Assembly (NCBI RefSeq): GCF_014905175.1
Contig: NW_025220584.1
Location: 1 to 64,000 of the forward strand
Direction of reading: 5' to 3'
DNA from: Aphidius gifuensis
Taxonomy: Eukaryota; Arthropoda; Insecta; Hymenoptera; Braconidae
Length of the DNA: 64,000 nucleotides
This document shows, piece by piece, positions 1 to 13,500 of this stretch. Positions within the stretch are counted from its first letter, which is position 1. Each line of letters starts with the position of its first letter. The translations under genes and the position numbers were made by a program. The notes below the pieces were generated by a model, which saw only the letters and a list, made by a program, of their open reading frames with translations, searched no databases and was not told where the DNA came from.

Positions 1-393
1 TTGTAATTTTATTTTTATTAACAATTACAAAATAACAATAAACAATGTCAGTGTATGCATTTGAATTTAAATAATATTTTTTTATTTAAATCAGCTGTTG
101 TTTTTAGGTTAGGAGATCCATCCTACATGTGTAATGTTTGATAATCTTTTTAATTAAATTTCACTTGTCAGAATTATTAAATTAAAAAATCAATATCTTT
201 ATTAAAATTTCATTAATTATTTATCAGAGCCAGTGTTATTTTTATTTAGACAGTGACCTCATTAATTTTGTATAATTCAAATTCGATAATTTTTTGATTG
301 TCAAATTGAGTTATTATTTACAATTATAAATAACTAAGTAGAACGGATGTATTGAAATAGTTACATGACATAATTTTATATTTTTCCAGAAAA

Positions 394-2343
394 ATGTTTA
401 AACAAATATATCGGCCAATGATGCTGCAAAGTCGAAATGTAAGAAATTATTAATTATTTATTAAAATCAATATTGTTAATTTAAAAAATAATGGCATATT
501 TAATTTTGTAATTTCACAGATTGCTCTTGCAAAAGAAAAAAAAATAAAACCAGAAATTATAATGGATAAAGAAACTGAAGAATTAATTAAAAAAGATGAA
601 TTAAAACCTCGTAAACATTCTGGAGTTGTTCATAGACCTTTAGTACAATTACCAGAATGGGTGACAAAAGCAATGCTTGTAGAATTAGAAGGTAATGCAA
701 TTAATCATAAAAATAATTTAAATAATTACTAGCTTTATTTCAATGCAATAAAATTATTATTTCTTGTAGATTATCAAGTAAATATAATAAAAGAAGAATC
801 AAAAAAATTATATCAATATTTAAATGGTCGACATCCACCAACTGAACAAGAAGTAAAAGAATCAAAAATGCATGAAATTGTTAAATCATTGATGGAAGAA
901 AGAAGATATGAAAATATGTTACTTGAAGACAATGAAAAAGCTGAAAAATCAATAAAAACAAGAGCTACAAAAAAGCTTAAAAGTGACATATATAATTGGG
1001 TACCAATGCAGTATGATAAACATAAAAGTTTATTGTATATGGTTGGAAGAGGAGCACAAGATTATGCAATACTTTATAAAATATTGAGTGAAATTAAATA
1101 TCGTGATAAAGAATTTAAACCAAAGACATTATTTGATTTTGGATCTGGCATTGGTACAGTCTCTTGGTAATATTTTATTTGTACTTTTATTTATAAATTA
1201 CAAAACAATGATCAACATTTCATTTGTTAATATTTATTCGTTTATTGTTGCAGGGCTGCAAATGAATTGTGGAATAGATCATTAAAAGAATATATTTGTG
1301 TTGATATATCCACTGAAATATCAGACTTGGCTTGTTCACTTGCAAGTCGTTCAGAGCCTAAAATTAAAAATATATTTCATCGTCAGTATCTTCCTGTAGC
1401 AAATGTGGTCAGTAATATTTTAATAATTTTATTTATTAAATCTTTGTAAATTATTTATATTAATTTGTATTTATATTTAGCCAACTTCTGATATTGTTGT
1501 GAGTGCATTTACATCAATGGAATTACCAGACAGAAGAACGAGAATTGATACACTATTAAAATTATGGAGTAGAACTGAAAAATACTTGGTTATTGTTGAG
1601 CAAGGAACAACATCTGGTTTTTCAGTTAGTAAAATTTTTTAATAAATAATTCAATGAAAACTTTTTAAATCAAAATAAATATTTAATTTTTTAAATTTTT
1701 ATTTTAAGCTGATCAATGAAGCTAGAGATTTTTTTATTCATCTCTGGGACAACGTTAAAGACAATGGCAGTCCAGGATATTTTTTTTCACCAGTAAGTTT
1801 AATTATTAAATATTCCATTAAAAAGCTTTTATTACTTTAAATGAAAATTTTAATATTTAATTAACAAAAAATTTAATATTTATAAATACATTTATATTTA
1901 GTGTCCACATGAATTCAGCTGTCCTCGTTTAAAAGTTGATAATACACCTTGTAATTTTGATGCTCATTATTTTAAAATATCATTGGGAAGAACATTGGAA
2001 CCAAAACATGAACGTTATTCTTATCTGGTCATTCGAAAAGGTGATAAACGTGATGAAAAAGAAATGTGGCCAAGATTAGTTAGACCAGTTGTTGTTCGTT
2101 CAAGACATTCAATTTGTCGTTTATGTAATACTGATGGAAAATTGCAAGAAATTATATTTTCAGCTGGAAAACATGAAAGGTAATATTATCTTAAATTTTC
2201 ATCTATTATCATTGTTTAATTTTTAATTAATTTTATTATTAATTTTTAATTATTATTATTTTTTTAGACCAGTATTTTATACTGCACGATCTAGCAGATG
2301 GGGTGATCGTCTACCAATGGTAATAAAAAATCCAGAAAAATAA
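394..2343 (+). CDS. METTL17: METTL17-type mitochondrial ribosome assembly protein (Rsm22 family)
   Basis: Eight exons join in frame: 394-438, 520-691, 770-1166, 1254-1407, 1481-1624, 1709-1792, 1902-2179, 2268-2343, giving 449 residues, close to vertebrate METTL17. Seen: a short basic N-terminus (MFKQIYRPMM) fitting mitochondrial import, a Rossmann SAM-fold glycine loop (FDFGSGIGT) in exon 3, and four or more clustered cysteines near the C-end (CPHEFSC at 333-339, C349, CRLC at 404-407). Known of the family: the protein binds the mitoribosomal small subunit during assembly and the cysteines hold an Fe-S cluster. The start is the first ATG before a clean donor. A polyadenylation hexamer AATAAA lies at 2445-2450. 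All introns are GT-AG; the donor after 1407 (GTCAGT) is the least typical. Confident call. Confidence 0.92.
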
Positions 2344-3410
2344 TTAACCAGCTAATTTTTCTATGCTGCTAATGTTTTTTATTTTTTTTTTATCTTATTC
2401 ATCTTATGATAGATTATTCAAATTAATTTGTAAATAGTAGATTTAATAAATTTAAAAAATGATAAAAACAAAATTCAATTGTCATTAATATTTATTTAAA
2501 CATACACATAATTTTTTTTTACAAGGGTAAAAAGTGAAAATCCATGTTTTGTATACACTCAAATCAACTTCTTCTCCCTCCAGTAATATTACTGCACTTG
2601 TTCTCAACATTTTCCCAGAAGATTTAAAAGCAGCTTGCATTCGAATTTATTGCACAGTTTCACCTACATCATATACAACATTATTGCTGCATATTCCAGG
2701 TATTTCATTAATTAATTTATACATTAATAATAAATTTTAAGCTCTACTAAAAATATATTTAGTTAATAATTTAATCATTTTTATTTTCTAAAGAAAAAAT
2801 AGAATTGTTGTTTAAAAAATTTATAAATCCAGTGATATTTCTTCTTTGATTTTAAACTAATCCAATAAATGCTAAGCCAGAAGTGAATTAAATACGTTTA
2901 ATTGTTTGATATTATTAATTGAATTGGTTTCTTTTAAACTAGCCTTTTGTAAATTTTAAAATTAGTTATTTAAGTTTTAAATAACATTTCATTTATATCA
3001 TGTGATTCTAGAAAGAAATTTTGAATAATCCAGTGTTATATAATAAATTGTTGAATATAATAGAGGACAAAGTACTTTTACAAGTAACTGGTTGGAGTTG
3101 CAGTTGTTACCGAAATCAACTTTCTCTCTAAGATCATTTAATTTTACTTTCTTTCGTTAACTTGCAAAAATCAAGTTGTTATTACCGGTGTTGCACGAAT
3201 CACTTGAGAAGACATGTCTATATATTGCAATAAAATACAGCATGATTTAATTAGACACATGCATTTCTCTTATAAACACTTGATTATTGAATTACATGAC
3301 TTGTTGATAAAAGAAAAATTTAACGTAACAGTTAATTGCATAATGCATTTATGACAACAAAAAAATAATTTAAAAACAAATTAATATAATTTTTTTATTT
3401 TTTATTTAGA
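2344..3410. other. Spacer between METTL17 and P450
   Basis: Holds the METTL17 3' end with its AATAAA at 2445-2450 and the P450 upstream region. The stretch 2530-2720 is less AT-rich and lacks stops in one frame on each strand; read on the minus strand it gives a peptide-like run (for example FKSSGKMLRTSAVILLEGEE) with one in-frame stop just upstream. It may be a decayed exon, but I cannot name its source. No other gene seen. Confidence 0.4.
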
Positions 3411-5667
3411 ATGTTAACGATTATTGTGCTTGTTATTATCCTGATGATGTTGTTGCTGTATCTTGGATCACGAAAACCAAAAGGCTATCCTCCAGGTATT
3501 TAAAAAAAAAATAAATGAAATAATCGTCAATTTATTCATATATAATTATTTTTAGGACCAAAGTGGCTACCAATATTAGGATCAGCACTTGAAGTTGCTA
3601 AAATTCGTAAAAAAACTGGATTTTTGCATGCAACATGTACACTACTGAGCGAAAAATATGGACCAATTGTTGGATTAAAAATAGGCAAAGATAGAATAGT
3701 CATATTAAATAATTATGAAAGTATGAAATCAATGTTGATGAATGAAGACTGTGATGGTCGACCAATTGGACCAGTTTATGAAGCAAGAACTTGGGGAAAA
3801 AGACGTGGTGTTTTAGTAACTGATGGTTCACTTTGGATTGAACAACGTAAATTTCTTTTACGTCATTTGCGTAATTTTGGATTTGGAAAAAATGATATGG
3901 CCACAATGATTGAAGAAGAAGCAATGTATTTAGTTAATAATTTAATTACACAATTGGAGTCTAATATATTGATCAATAATAAATATAATGATATAAATAA
4001 ATATAAAAATAATATTAAAAATGATGGAATTATATATCAATTAACAAGCCAAGAATATAAAAAAAATTCATCTGATAATTGGCATCAAGAGTCAATTGAT
4101 AATTTAATACGTAAAAATTTACCAAAAACAATTAAAATTGAAGATATGTATATGAAAGCTGAGGATTATGCTGAAGTTAGAAAATTAACTCAAAAAAAAG
4201 AAATGATTGTACAAATGGATGAAGTTTTTGGAGTTTCAATTCTTAATACACTCTGGAGAATGATGGCTGGTAAAAGGTTAAATTAAATATATTTTTAAAC
4301 TGTTAAATTTATATTTCTATAACAATATAAATAATAATAATTAATTTTAGATTTAATCAAGATGACAAACAATTAATTCATCTTCAAAAAATTTTAACAA
4401 CTCTGTTAAAAGAATTGGATATGATTGGATGTCCCTTTGGACATTTTCCAATTCTCAAATATATTGCTCCAAAAGCATCTGGTTATACAAAATTCATGGA
4501 AACACATCAGCAATTATGGGCTTTTTTAAACGTTAGTATTAACTTAAAGGAAAAAAAAAAAAAAATCTTGAATGATTAAATAATTAATTGCTAATTGAAT
4601 TTTGTATTTTTAGGAAGAATTATTGGATCACAAAAAAACATTTGATTCAGATATTCCAAAAGATCTCATGGATGCATATTTAAAAATTTTACAAACTGAA
4701 TCATCTGGTGAAACATTTTCTGGTAGAAATAATCTCATGAATAAATTATAGAATATTGAATGAATAATTTATCAATTGAATTATTAATATTTTTTGATTA
4801 ACACAATTATTTTATTTTCAGAATTACAATTATTGGCAATTTGTGTTGATTTATTCATGGCAGGAACTGAAACCACGACAAAAGCATTGAATTTTTGTTT
4901 TTTATATTTGGTACTATATCCAGATGTTCAGAAAAAAGCTCAAGATGAAATTGATCGAGTGATTGGACGAGATCGTTTGCCATTTTTGTCTGATCGACCT
5001 AGGTATGTATTTTCTTGATAAAAAAAATTAATTATTATTTAATTTCCAATGACAATTGTTTGTTTTCTTTTTTGCAGAATGACCTATGTCAATGCCATCA
5101 GTCTGGAAGCTGTAAGAATGTTTATGGGAAGAACTATGAATATTCCACATCGAGCACTCAAAGATACCTGGATAATGGGACATCGAATACCAAAAGTATT
5201 TAATTTTATTAATAAAAAAATTAGTAAATTATAAGGTTGTAATTTTAATTAAATATTTATATTTTTTTTTCGTTGTAGGATACAATGATTGTAGCAAATT
5301 TCAATAGAGTTTTAATGAATGACTCTTGGGGTGATCCTGAAGTATTTCGTCCTGAAAGATTCATCGATGAAAAAGGAAATATTTCAGTTCCTGATCAGTA
5401 CATGCCATTCAGCATTGGTAAGATAACAGATGTTTAAATTTAGTAATAGCTTGCAGATAAATATAATAGTATATTTTTGTTTTTCTAGGCAAACATCATT
5501 GCATGGGTGAAGTATTGGCAAAAAGCAATATCTTTTTATTTACAGCAGCTCTTTTACAGACGTTTACATTTTCTCCAGTTCCTGGCGAGGAACCAACAAC
5601 AAAATTTCATGATGGTGTCACAGCAAGTCCATTACCATTTCGCGTTTTGATAACCAAAAGATATTGA
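3411..5667 (+). CDS. Cytochrome P450, CYP2 clan (CYP303/304/305-like)
   Basis: Eight exons: 3411-3495, 3556-4276, 4351-4531, 4614-4722, 4822-5002, 5078-5195, 5279-5417, 5489-5667; 570 residues. An N-terminal hydrophobic anchor (residues 1-18, then GSRKPKGYPPGP) places it in the ER membrane. Motifs seen: I-helix AGTET at 379-383, K-helix EAVR at 436-439, PERF, and the haem loop FSIGKHHCMG with the ligand Cys516. Two stretches (GKRRGVLVTDGSLW and FGVSILNTLWRMMAGKR) resemble the insect CYP303/304/305 group; I lean to CYP303A1, which in flies serves sensory-organ and adult development, but this is from memory. It is longer than the usual 500 residues because of an Asn/Lys-rich insert around residues 140-210. 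AATAAA follows the stop at 5671-5676. P450 identity is certain; the subfamily is not. Confidence 0.93.
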
Positions 5668-7285
5668 GACAATAAAAAAAATAAAATATATCAAAGTTTA
5701 ATTAATTTACAGTGTGCAACTTGACATAATAAAAAAAAAATAAAAAAGGGAAAACCCTTGAGGCGCCCAACGTCTAGTCAGAAAGGCCATTCTGAATTTC
5801 ATTGACCCAATCTATAATTAAAATCTTGCTCTGGCAGACACATTTTTCAGATTGTATCATTGAACAATTTTAAAATATTTTTTATATGCAACAAAACAGA
5901 TACTCTTTTAATTTTTTTGTATACAATAATTTTTATTATTTACTGTAACTAATATTAATATTCATATTAATCATAATTAAAAAATTCAAAATAAAATATC
6001 CACAAATATTTACAGACAAATAAACACAACACATATAATTATTATTTTAATATTACATTCTTCGTTGTTGTATAATAATTGTTACATAAGTATTTTTTTT
6101 TTTTTCTTTATATTTTAGAATTTACTTTCATTCTAAACTTATCACCACGACATATTAAATAATTTAATACCAATAAATACACCATTTTAATTTTTTTATC
6201 ACTTGTTAAATTAATATTATTATTTCTTTGTAAATAAAAAGTACGTCATTTGTATTGCTCCATTTTATATTCTTTAAAAAAATTTTAAAAAAAGAAAAAT
6301 AATAAATTTTTTGTTCATTCGTTAATCACAATGACCATATGTAATTTCGGGTCATTTTTATTTTGGTCATTAAATAACCCGAAATATAAAAATAAATATC
6401 ACCAATTTGTTAATTATAAATGACTAAATGTTTTTGTTCATTTCCAATAGTTTTTTGTGAATATTAATTATTTTTTCGAGATTCAGAAACTGAGAGAAAT
6501 TGTTTCAGTCAAAAGCTTTTTTTATTTATAAATACTTTCAATAGAACATTAAAAATAAAGACGAAAATAACAACAGTATGTTAATAAGTAATTCTGAATT
6601 AAGTACACCGGATATTTAAAAATAATAATATCATTCATTGAGAATTACAATACTGATGAAAATTCATGACACGTGAATTTTAAAATAAACAACAATTTAA
6701 ACACTTAATAAATAATTATTAGTTTTGTAATTATATAACTAGACTATGAAACATAAATATTTAATCTTTAACAAAGTATAAAATGAAAATTATTTAAAAT
6801 TTCATTGAAAATAGAGTAGTTTTGTTTTTTATAAATTATTTCATTCAGTATCTATTTTTTTTTGTTTGTATTATGATTTGTCAGCAGTTTTTTTTTCGTT
6901 TTCATATATAAATATAATTGTTAAAGCTCGAAAAATATTTATATGTATTTAAAATATACATATATGAGAAAAAATAATATCAGTAAAATAGAGTAAACTC
7001 ACGACAAAGCGAATATAATGTAGAGAGATTTTAATAGTATTAATTAGAGCCTGTTACCACGTATTGGAAGAAAATTTATATCAATTCAAAAATTATTTTT
7101 ACCTGTAGTATTTCTTGGCAGGTATTTTAATACCTTTTAATTTTAATTATGGCTGTCAATGTAAATGATTGCACTGTTTTTTTTATAAATATATTTCTTA
7201 AATTATATATAATTTATTTATTTCAATTCCCGAATAACTAGTGCACTTGGTAGCGATAGAACTTTCCTCCACTTTTATTTGTACG
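5668..7285. other. Convergent 3' spacer between P450 and MGAT4
   Basis: Very AT-rich sequence between two genes that end toward each other. It carries the P450 poly-A signal (5671-5676) and probably the MGAT4 3' UTR. A less AT-rich patch at 5748-5860 has no open frame. Nothing else was recognised. Confidence 0.5.
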
Positions 7286-9253
7286 TCAACTGCTTTCATC
7301 TGGTACAATGTGTATCTTAAAAAAAAATGATTTATTGTAAAAAAAGGAATTATTTTTTCATATGAAAATTTTACCTCCGATAGAATTGCCCAATTGTCAC
7401 TTTCACCATGCACTGATAATCTAATAACAGCAACTTTACCATATTTTTTATCAACTGTACCTTGAGCAACTCCAAGACTGTCAAATTTTCCTAAAATAAA
7501 AATTGAATTATATTTTTTTTCGCCTAAAAATAATCTATTAATATCAATTTAAAAAATAAATATATTACCAATAATAATATAACCATCCTCAGTAACATCA
7601 TTTCTATTTCTATCTATTGATTTCGAATTAACAAGTAGAATTTCAACAGTTGTATTATAAAATTGATCCAACGGATGCTCTAGATTACCACTTCTAAATA
7701 AATATCTATAAAAAAATAAATTATTCATATTTTAAATAATAAATTAATTAATTAGAAAATTATTATATTGTAAATCATACTTTTTTATAAAAATAGGATG
7801 TACAAATTTAAATTTTAAATAATCTCCAGGTTGTGGTAATAAACCCCAGAAAAATGATTCACCCTTGTAGGCCTTGCGAAGTGTATATTGTTTATAAGAT
7901 GTTATTTGAGTTTCCACAGATGCATCAGGATTATTATGAGCATAATATAATGTTATTTTACCAAATTGTTTATCCTTGAATAATAAAATAAATATTTCAT
8001 TTTTTAAATGGTAATAATAATAATTATCATTATTAATTTTTTACCTTCAACTTTTGTACTTTTCCTTTGAGTGATGAGTGTGTACCAATGTGTTGAAATA
8101 GGGATGGTTTATAGTGTAACCACAATTCAGCCTTGGCAATTTTGCAATGTTTCTGTAAATTATAAAAAAAATTCATTACTATTCATTCAACAAATCTTGG
8201 TAGGAAAAAAATAGCTAAAAAACTTACACTGTCTTTATCAAGACTGCAAACTTTAGTTGACACCAAATGATCTAATAGCCAATCAACTGGTTTATCATTA
8301 TAAAACATTAAAAAAAATTGTACAAGCCATGGTAACTCAACACATTTAAATAATTTACCAATAAAACCCAATTGACAAAAATCAAGAACAAACCAATTTT
8401 CTTTCATACTTATTTTTTGTAATGCATATGTTTTCATAGTTGTTATAAAATTTTTTTTAGCTAATATATCATCTTCTAGCTGTATGTAAAATGTACCTTT
8501 TGTTTGTGCATATGACATTAAAAATGCAAAATCTAAATTTTGTTTTGATCTCCATAATACACGTTGATGATCATCACCAAGTGTATCACGTAATTTTGTT
8601 AAATTTGGATAATAATTTGATGATGGTGATATAACTTCAATAAGACCATTATCTGTTTCAACTGGAAATTGTACTTCAATTTGTTTAGCAATATATGTTA
8701 CATAATCAATATCAATTTCAGCAACCATAACAATGATTATTGTATCAGCAGCTTCAGCTGGTGTCATACGATCTAATAAATTTTTTAATGTTGACATTAA
8801 ATAATTTTGTACATCTCTTTTAACTGTTGGTACACCAAGTACCATACTAACGCCACAACGACTTTTACTTTGTAAAAATGCTGGTCTAAGACTATTATGA
8901 TCATTTAATATATGAGGTAAAAAATTATATATTGATGGTAATTTAATGCTTGTTATATTTGTTGTTGTATTTGGCATTAAAAATTGTAAATCTGGAATGT
9001 TATGGCTATTTTCAGTTAGTGATAATAATTGATGTGATAATATATTTATTTCTTCTTGTATATTTATATATTTTGATTGTAAATGTTCAAGTTTAACTTG
9101 TAATTCAGCAATACCATTTTGTAATATTGTCTCTTCTGACATATCTGGTGTTGATACTAAATTTAGTATTGCACATGGCACTAAAACAACCATCAATATT
9201 ATTATACATTTTTTTCTTGTTGATGTCACAGCAATGGTGTTTGTCATTATCAT
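7286..9253 (-). CDS. MGAT4: Alpha-1,3-mannosyl-glycoprotein 4-beta-N-acetylglucosaminyltransferase (MGAT4 type)
   Basis: Six exons on the minus strand: 9253-8228, 8152-8045, 7974-7781, 7705-7569, 7490-7375, 7315-7286; 536 residues, matching vertebrate MGAT4A/B (about 535). Seen: a short cytosolic tail and one signal-anchor helix (about 11-33), a stem with heptad-like repeats (about 45-75), then the GT54 catalytic domain including SRCGVSMVLGVPTVKRD and an acidic EDD at 260-262, the likely metal/nucleotide-sugar site. Family role: adds a beta-1,4 GlcNAc branch to the core alpha-1,3 mannose of N-glycans in the Golgi. The last coding exon is tiny (10 codons with the stop). The first exon carries 342 codons, so most of the catalytic domain is uninterrupted. 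Confidence 0.93.
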
Positions 9254-10574
9254 TTTTTTTGACTATTTTTTTTCTCTTCTTTTTTTTTTTCATTGCCCTA
9301 CATGACACATCATAGTTGTATGTTATTTATTTTTTTTATTTTCTTCTATTTTTGTTGTCCTTCAAAAGGTCTTTTAAAAGTTACGTAAAACATTGTAAAT
9401 AAATCACACTCCATTATCACTTTTGTAAAATATATATTTACAAACTGAAAATAAATATATTTTTATTACATTTTTTTTAATATTTGAAATAGTAGAAATT
9501 ATTTATATAAATAATAAGAAAATTAAGTTATGAAAAAAACTGGTTAAAGTACTTGGGTTTTATTTAATTAGACAATGTATTACATTTTTATATTTATTAT
9601 TTAAATTCGATTTTTAGCACATACCTCGACATTATTACAGTGTAAATAATATGTTATTAATGACACTTGATGCTTGCTGATCGATAAAAATAATATTCTA
9701 TTTTTGACAGCTAATGGAAAATTGTTAGTTTTTACATTTTGTTATTTTTATTATTCACTATGATAGATTTGTTTTTTATATCTCTTGTATGGTATTTTAT
9801 ATTTTTATTAGTTGCTTTGAGATAAAAACAAAAATATACATCACTATAATGTAACAGATGTGTGTGCATTGGTGAGATAACGGAACTAGAGAAAAAAATA
9901 AATAAATAAAAGTAATGCGAACACTGTAGTAGTTGTTGGGGAGGGTAAACATTCGGTAAAAAAGAATTCTACTTTAGATAAATAATAGAAAAAATAAATA
10001 AATAAATTTATTATAAACAAATAGAGTATTTGTAAGGGTGAAAAAAATTAATGTGAATGCTTTTTGAAAGCTGTAATTGATTTTCGAAACCTGTAATTAA
10101 TTTTCGAAATTTGTGAATGATTTTCGAAACGCATTCATCGAAATTCATCGATAGAAATTTTTCGAAAAATTGCCAAAATCTATTAGAAATACAGAAAAAT
10201 TATTTAAGAGTGTAAATTACTCTGTTTTATTATATAAATATAATTATTAGTCAATCAATTATGGTCCTGAAAAATATTCCTGACAGCAAGTACTAGAACC
10301 TGCACAATACTTTATTAATCAAGTTTTTTTTTTTTACAAATTAAAACATAAATATATAAAAATAATTTAAATATGATACAATTATATTTTTTTCTTTTTT
10401 TTTTTTTTACACTTCTTTGCACTGATGTCATAATCAAATTATTTTTCATCAACTAATTTATTTTTTTAGCCAATTCATTGTTTTCGATGACAGTGTCTCT
10501 GAAAATAATAATTGTTTAATAATTAGAATATATTAAAATATATTTTTTTAATCATCAAATAAATTATTATCTAT
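9254..10574. other. Spacer between MGAT4 start and NRF-6-like gene end
   Basis: AT-rich, with no convincing exon. It contains the MGAT4 5' flank and a short imperfect tandem repeat at about 10063-10140. Sequence past 10290 is T-rich and probably the 3' UTR of the downstream minus-strand gene. Confidence 0.5.
10063..10140. repeat. Imperfect ~21-bp tandem repeat
   Basis: Four degenerate units of the pattern TTTTCGAAACCTGTAATTAA lie head to tail, each carrying a TTCGAAA-like core, followed by further TTCATCGA/TTTCGA copies to about 10170. No coding role is visible. Confidence 0.6.
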
Positions 10575-13500
10575 TTACTTTTTTATTGTAGTTTTTTTAT
10601 GTTTTTGTTTCATGATAAATCGCTTTTCCAGCCTCCTAAAAGGACCCTCTATCGTCAACGATAAAAGAAGCGAAATTGAAAATGTTACAATTAAATCTGT
10701 CAGAGTTTCAAATATCTATAATAAAATTAAATAAATATTTATTATAAATTTTTTCTTATTTAAATGTAGTTTATAAATAATTAATAGCTTACTCCGGTAT
10801 GAAACGAGAATGTTCTTGTCTGCCTTGTAAAACCAAGGTCATATATTTGAAGAATATTGTGAATTAAATAGGCCCCATAGCCAAGCCTAGCTAGAGGCTG
10901 AACCCAGCGTGGCTTTAATATAGCATGATATGTCTCTGTTAAAAAATTACAAATTAAATCATCACAAATAAAAATATATTATTGCTCAATTCAACTGACT
11001 GATATATTCTTTTTTTTCTTAAATAACAAAATAAAATTAAACTATTAGTCATATTACCCAATCCATCACCGATTGTAAGCAAAACAATAATTGCAATGAT
11101 GGACATTGCAAAAGCAGGTCTACTTAAACTCGAGTACAATGCAGATTCCAGTGGTGTTGCAATGTAATTTGGATCATACCATTTCCATGCCATACTTTGA
11201 GTTGCTGTACTTAAAACAAGTCCAAAAAGAATGATCAATGTTCTTGACCATACCTGATAATATAAATTAAACAATTAGTAATTGAAAGCATTTAATTGTT
11301 AATTTAAATAAATCACAATTACTTTAGCTAGTCTCCAAGGTGATAAACTATGATCATAAATTATTGCTCCAGCAACAACACCCACAAAATATGAAGGTAT
11401 ACGTTCATGAGTTTTAACATAATGCTCAACGAAATATTTAATTTCTCTGATGTCTCTGAGGCTTAAAAAAAAAAAAAACAAACACAAACAAACAAACAAA
11501 AAAACAATAGTTATATTATTGTTAATAATTTAAATTAAAAAGAAAAAGAAAATAATTATTAATTAGAATAAGACTTACTAAGGTAGACCCAACCAAAGTG
11601 GTGGAACATTTTGATAATATGTAACATAAAATGGTACAGTACAACCAATAATTATAATTGAAATTAGAAATGGATATCCAATTTTACGTGGCATTTTCCA
11701 AAATAAATAAACAGCAACAAGTGCCATGATATATAGATGATAATCAACAGCAAGATACCATGTTTGAAACATGCACTGTAAGCACAACATTTAAAATATC
11801 ATCAACAATAATAATAGTAATAAAAAAAAAAAAAACATATATTAATAATTTTGAAATATCAAAAAAACAATTTAGTAAACAAAATGTTATCTTTCTTACG
11901 AATCTTTCGACATTGACATAGTTATTAATATAGAGCATATTTGTCCACCAATTATCTGAACAAGTTGTGCTTTCCAGAAGAACCTTGGAGTGCCAGTAAG
12001 GTCCATTGCCCAAGTGAGGTAAAATTAAACTTATAAACATTATAACTAGAAGATAAAGAGGTGTCAGCCTGTTGATAAATAATTATGTTTTTTTTAAAAA
12101 TTCAAATTAAATTTTCATAGGTAATATATTACATAATAATATTTACATTTTTTATTATTTATTTAATTTGACTCACCTCAAATAACGAATAAATATAGCT
12201 GCCATAAAATTAAGTTTTTTAGTTTTATCTAATTCAGTAAGTAGAAAATATGCTACTAATAATCCACCAATTGCAAAAAAAACTTCAATTATTATTGGCC
12301 CATTATACATGACAATAAGCCAACGCCATTTGTAAGTCTTGAATTTCATGAAAAAAAATAAATAAATTATTAATTAACTATCAATAAAATATTAATTGAA
12401 AAAACTTACTTCCTCGAGGTATCGACTATTGGTGACAGGCAATTTATAAAATTCCATCATTCGATGTCCAAATATTGCCATACACATAAATAAAAATCTA
12501 ATAAAATGAATACTATCAAGTCCTGGATGAGTATATGTTATATCAGTGATACTTTTAAAATTTCTTTTAACTGAAAAACAACAAAGTACATCACCAATAA
12601 TTGAAACATCATTATCATCATTAACATCAGCATCATTTTTTTTCGATTGTTCATTGTAGATTTTATTTTTTGATACATCATACCACGTTCCCAATCCAGT
12701 AAATAAAAAAAGTCCCAATATTACATAACTGAAAAAAAAAAATATTATTAGTTTTTTTATATTTTTCAAATGAATACCTATATATATATTTTTTTTTTAT
12801 TTTTTGAATATTTATTATTATTCTTTTTAAGAGTTTATTCAACTTAAAATATATCCACGTATTTTGTTTTTTTTTTTTGTTTATAAATTAAAGATAAGAA
12901 ATAAGCTAAATTTAATGTGATGTAAGAATTATAAACCTTGATGATGAAGAATAATAATAAATTTATAAAGAAAAAAAATATATTTAAGTTGTTTTTTTTT
13001 AAATAATTACCAGTAGACCTTGGCAGCATTTGAGAATTCAGGCTCATCTCCTTGTGTTTGACACGTGTTAGCACGAATTCCAGTTGTAACTAATATTTGT
13101 TTATCCTTGCCAATTATTTCCAATGGTTTTGATAATGCTTGTTTAATGTCATCAGCACTGCAAGTTGCTGGTACACAAAGTGCCATTTCCATTTTTTTTC
13201 TATTTGCACGACGAAAATCTCCTTTTTCCTGTTAATAATATTATCATTTAAATAATAATTTTTTTTTAAAGCAAATAAATCACCATGCATATATTATATA
13301 TTTTTACAAAATCATCCTATTATTAATTTTATATGTATATATATTTTTTTTCATGTATAAATTTGACATAATTTGATTGATGTTTATTGTGTAATTTATT
13401 TCATTCAAATGGGACCAGGGCCTGGTCGTTGACCTTCAAAAAAATTATTATTTTGGGGATTGTAAAGGGAACCTTGATGAGAAAAGTTACATAATATCTA

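Noticed and set aside
9127..9315. Open frame on the plus strand opposite the MGAT4 start
   Set aside because: It is the complement of the signal-anchor coding region and a poly-T run; leucine/phenylalanine-rich by composition only.
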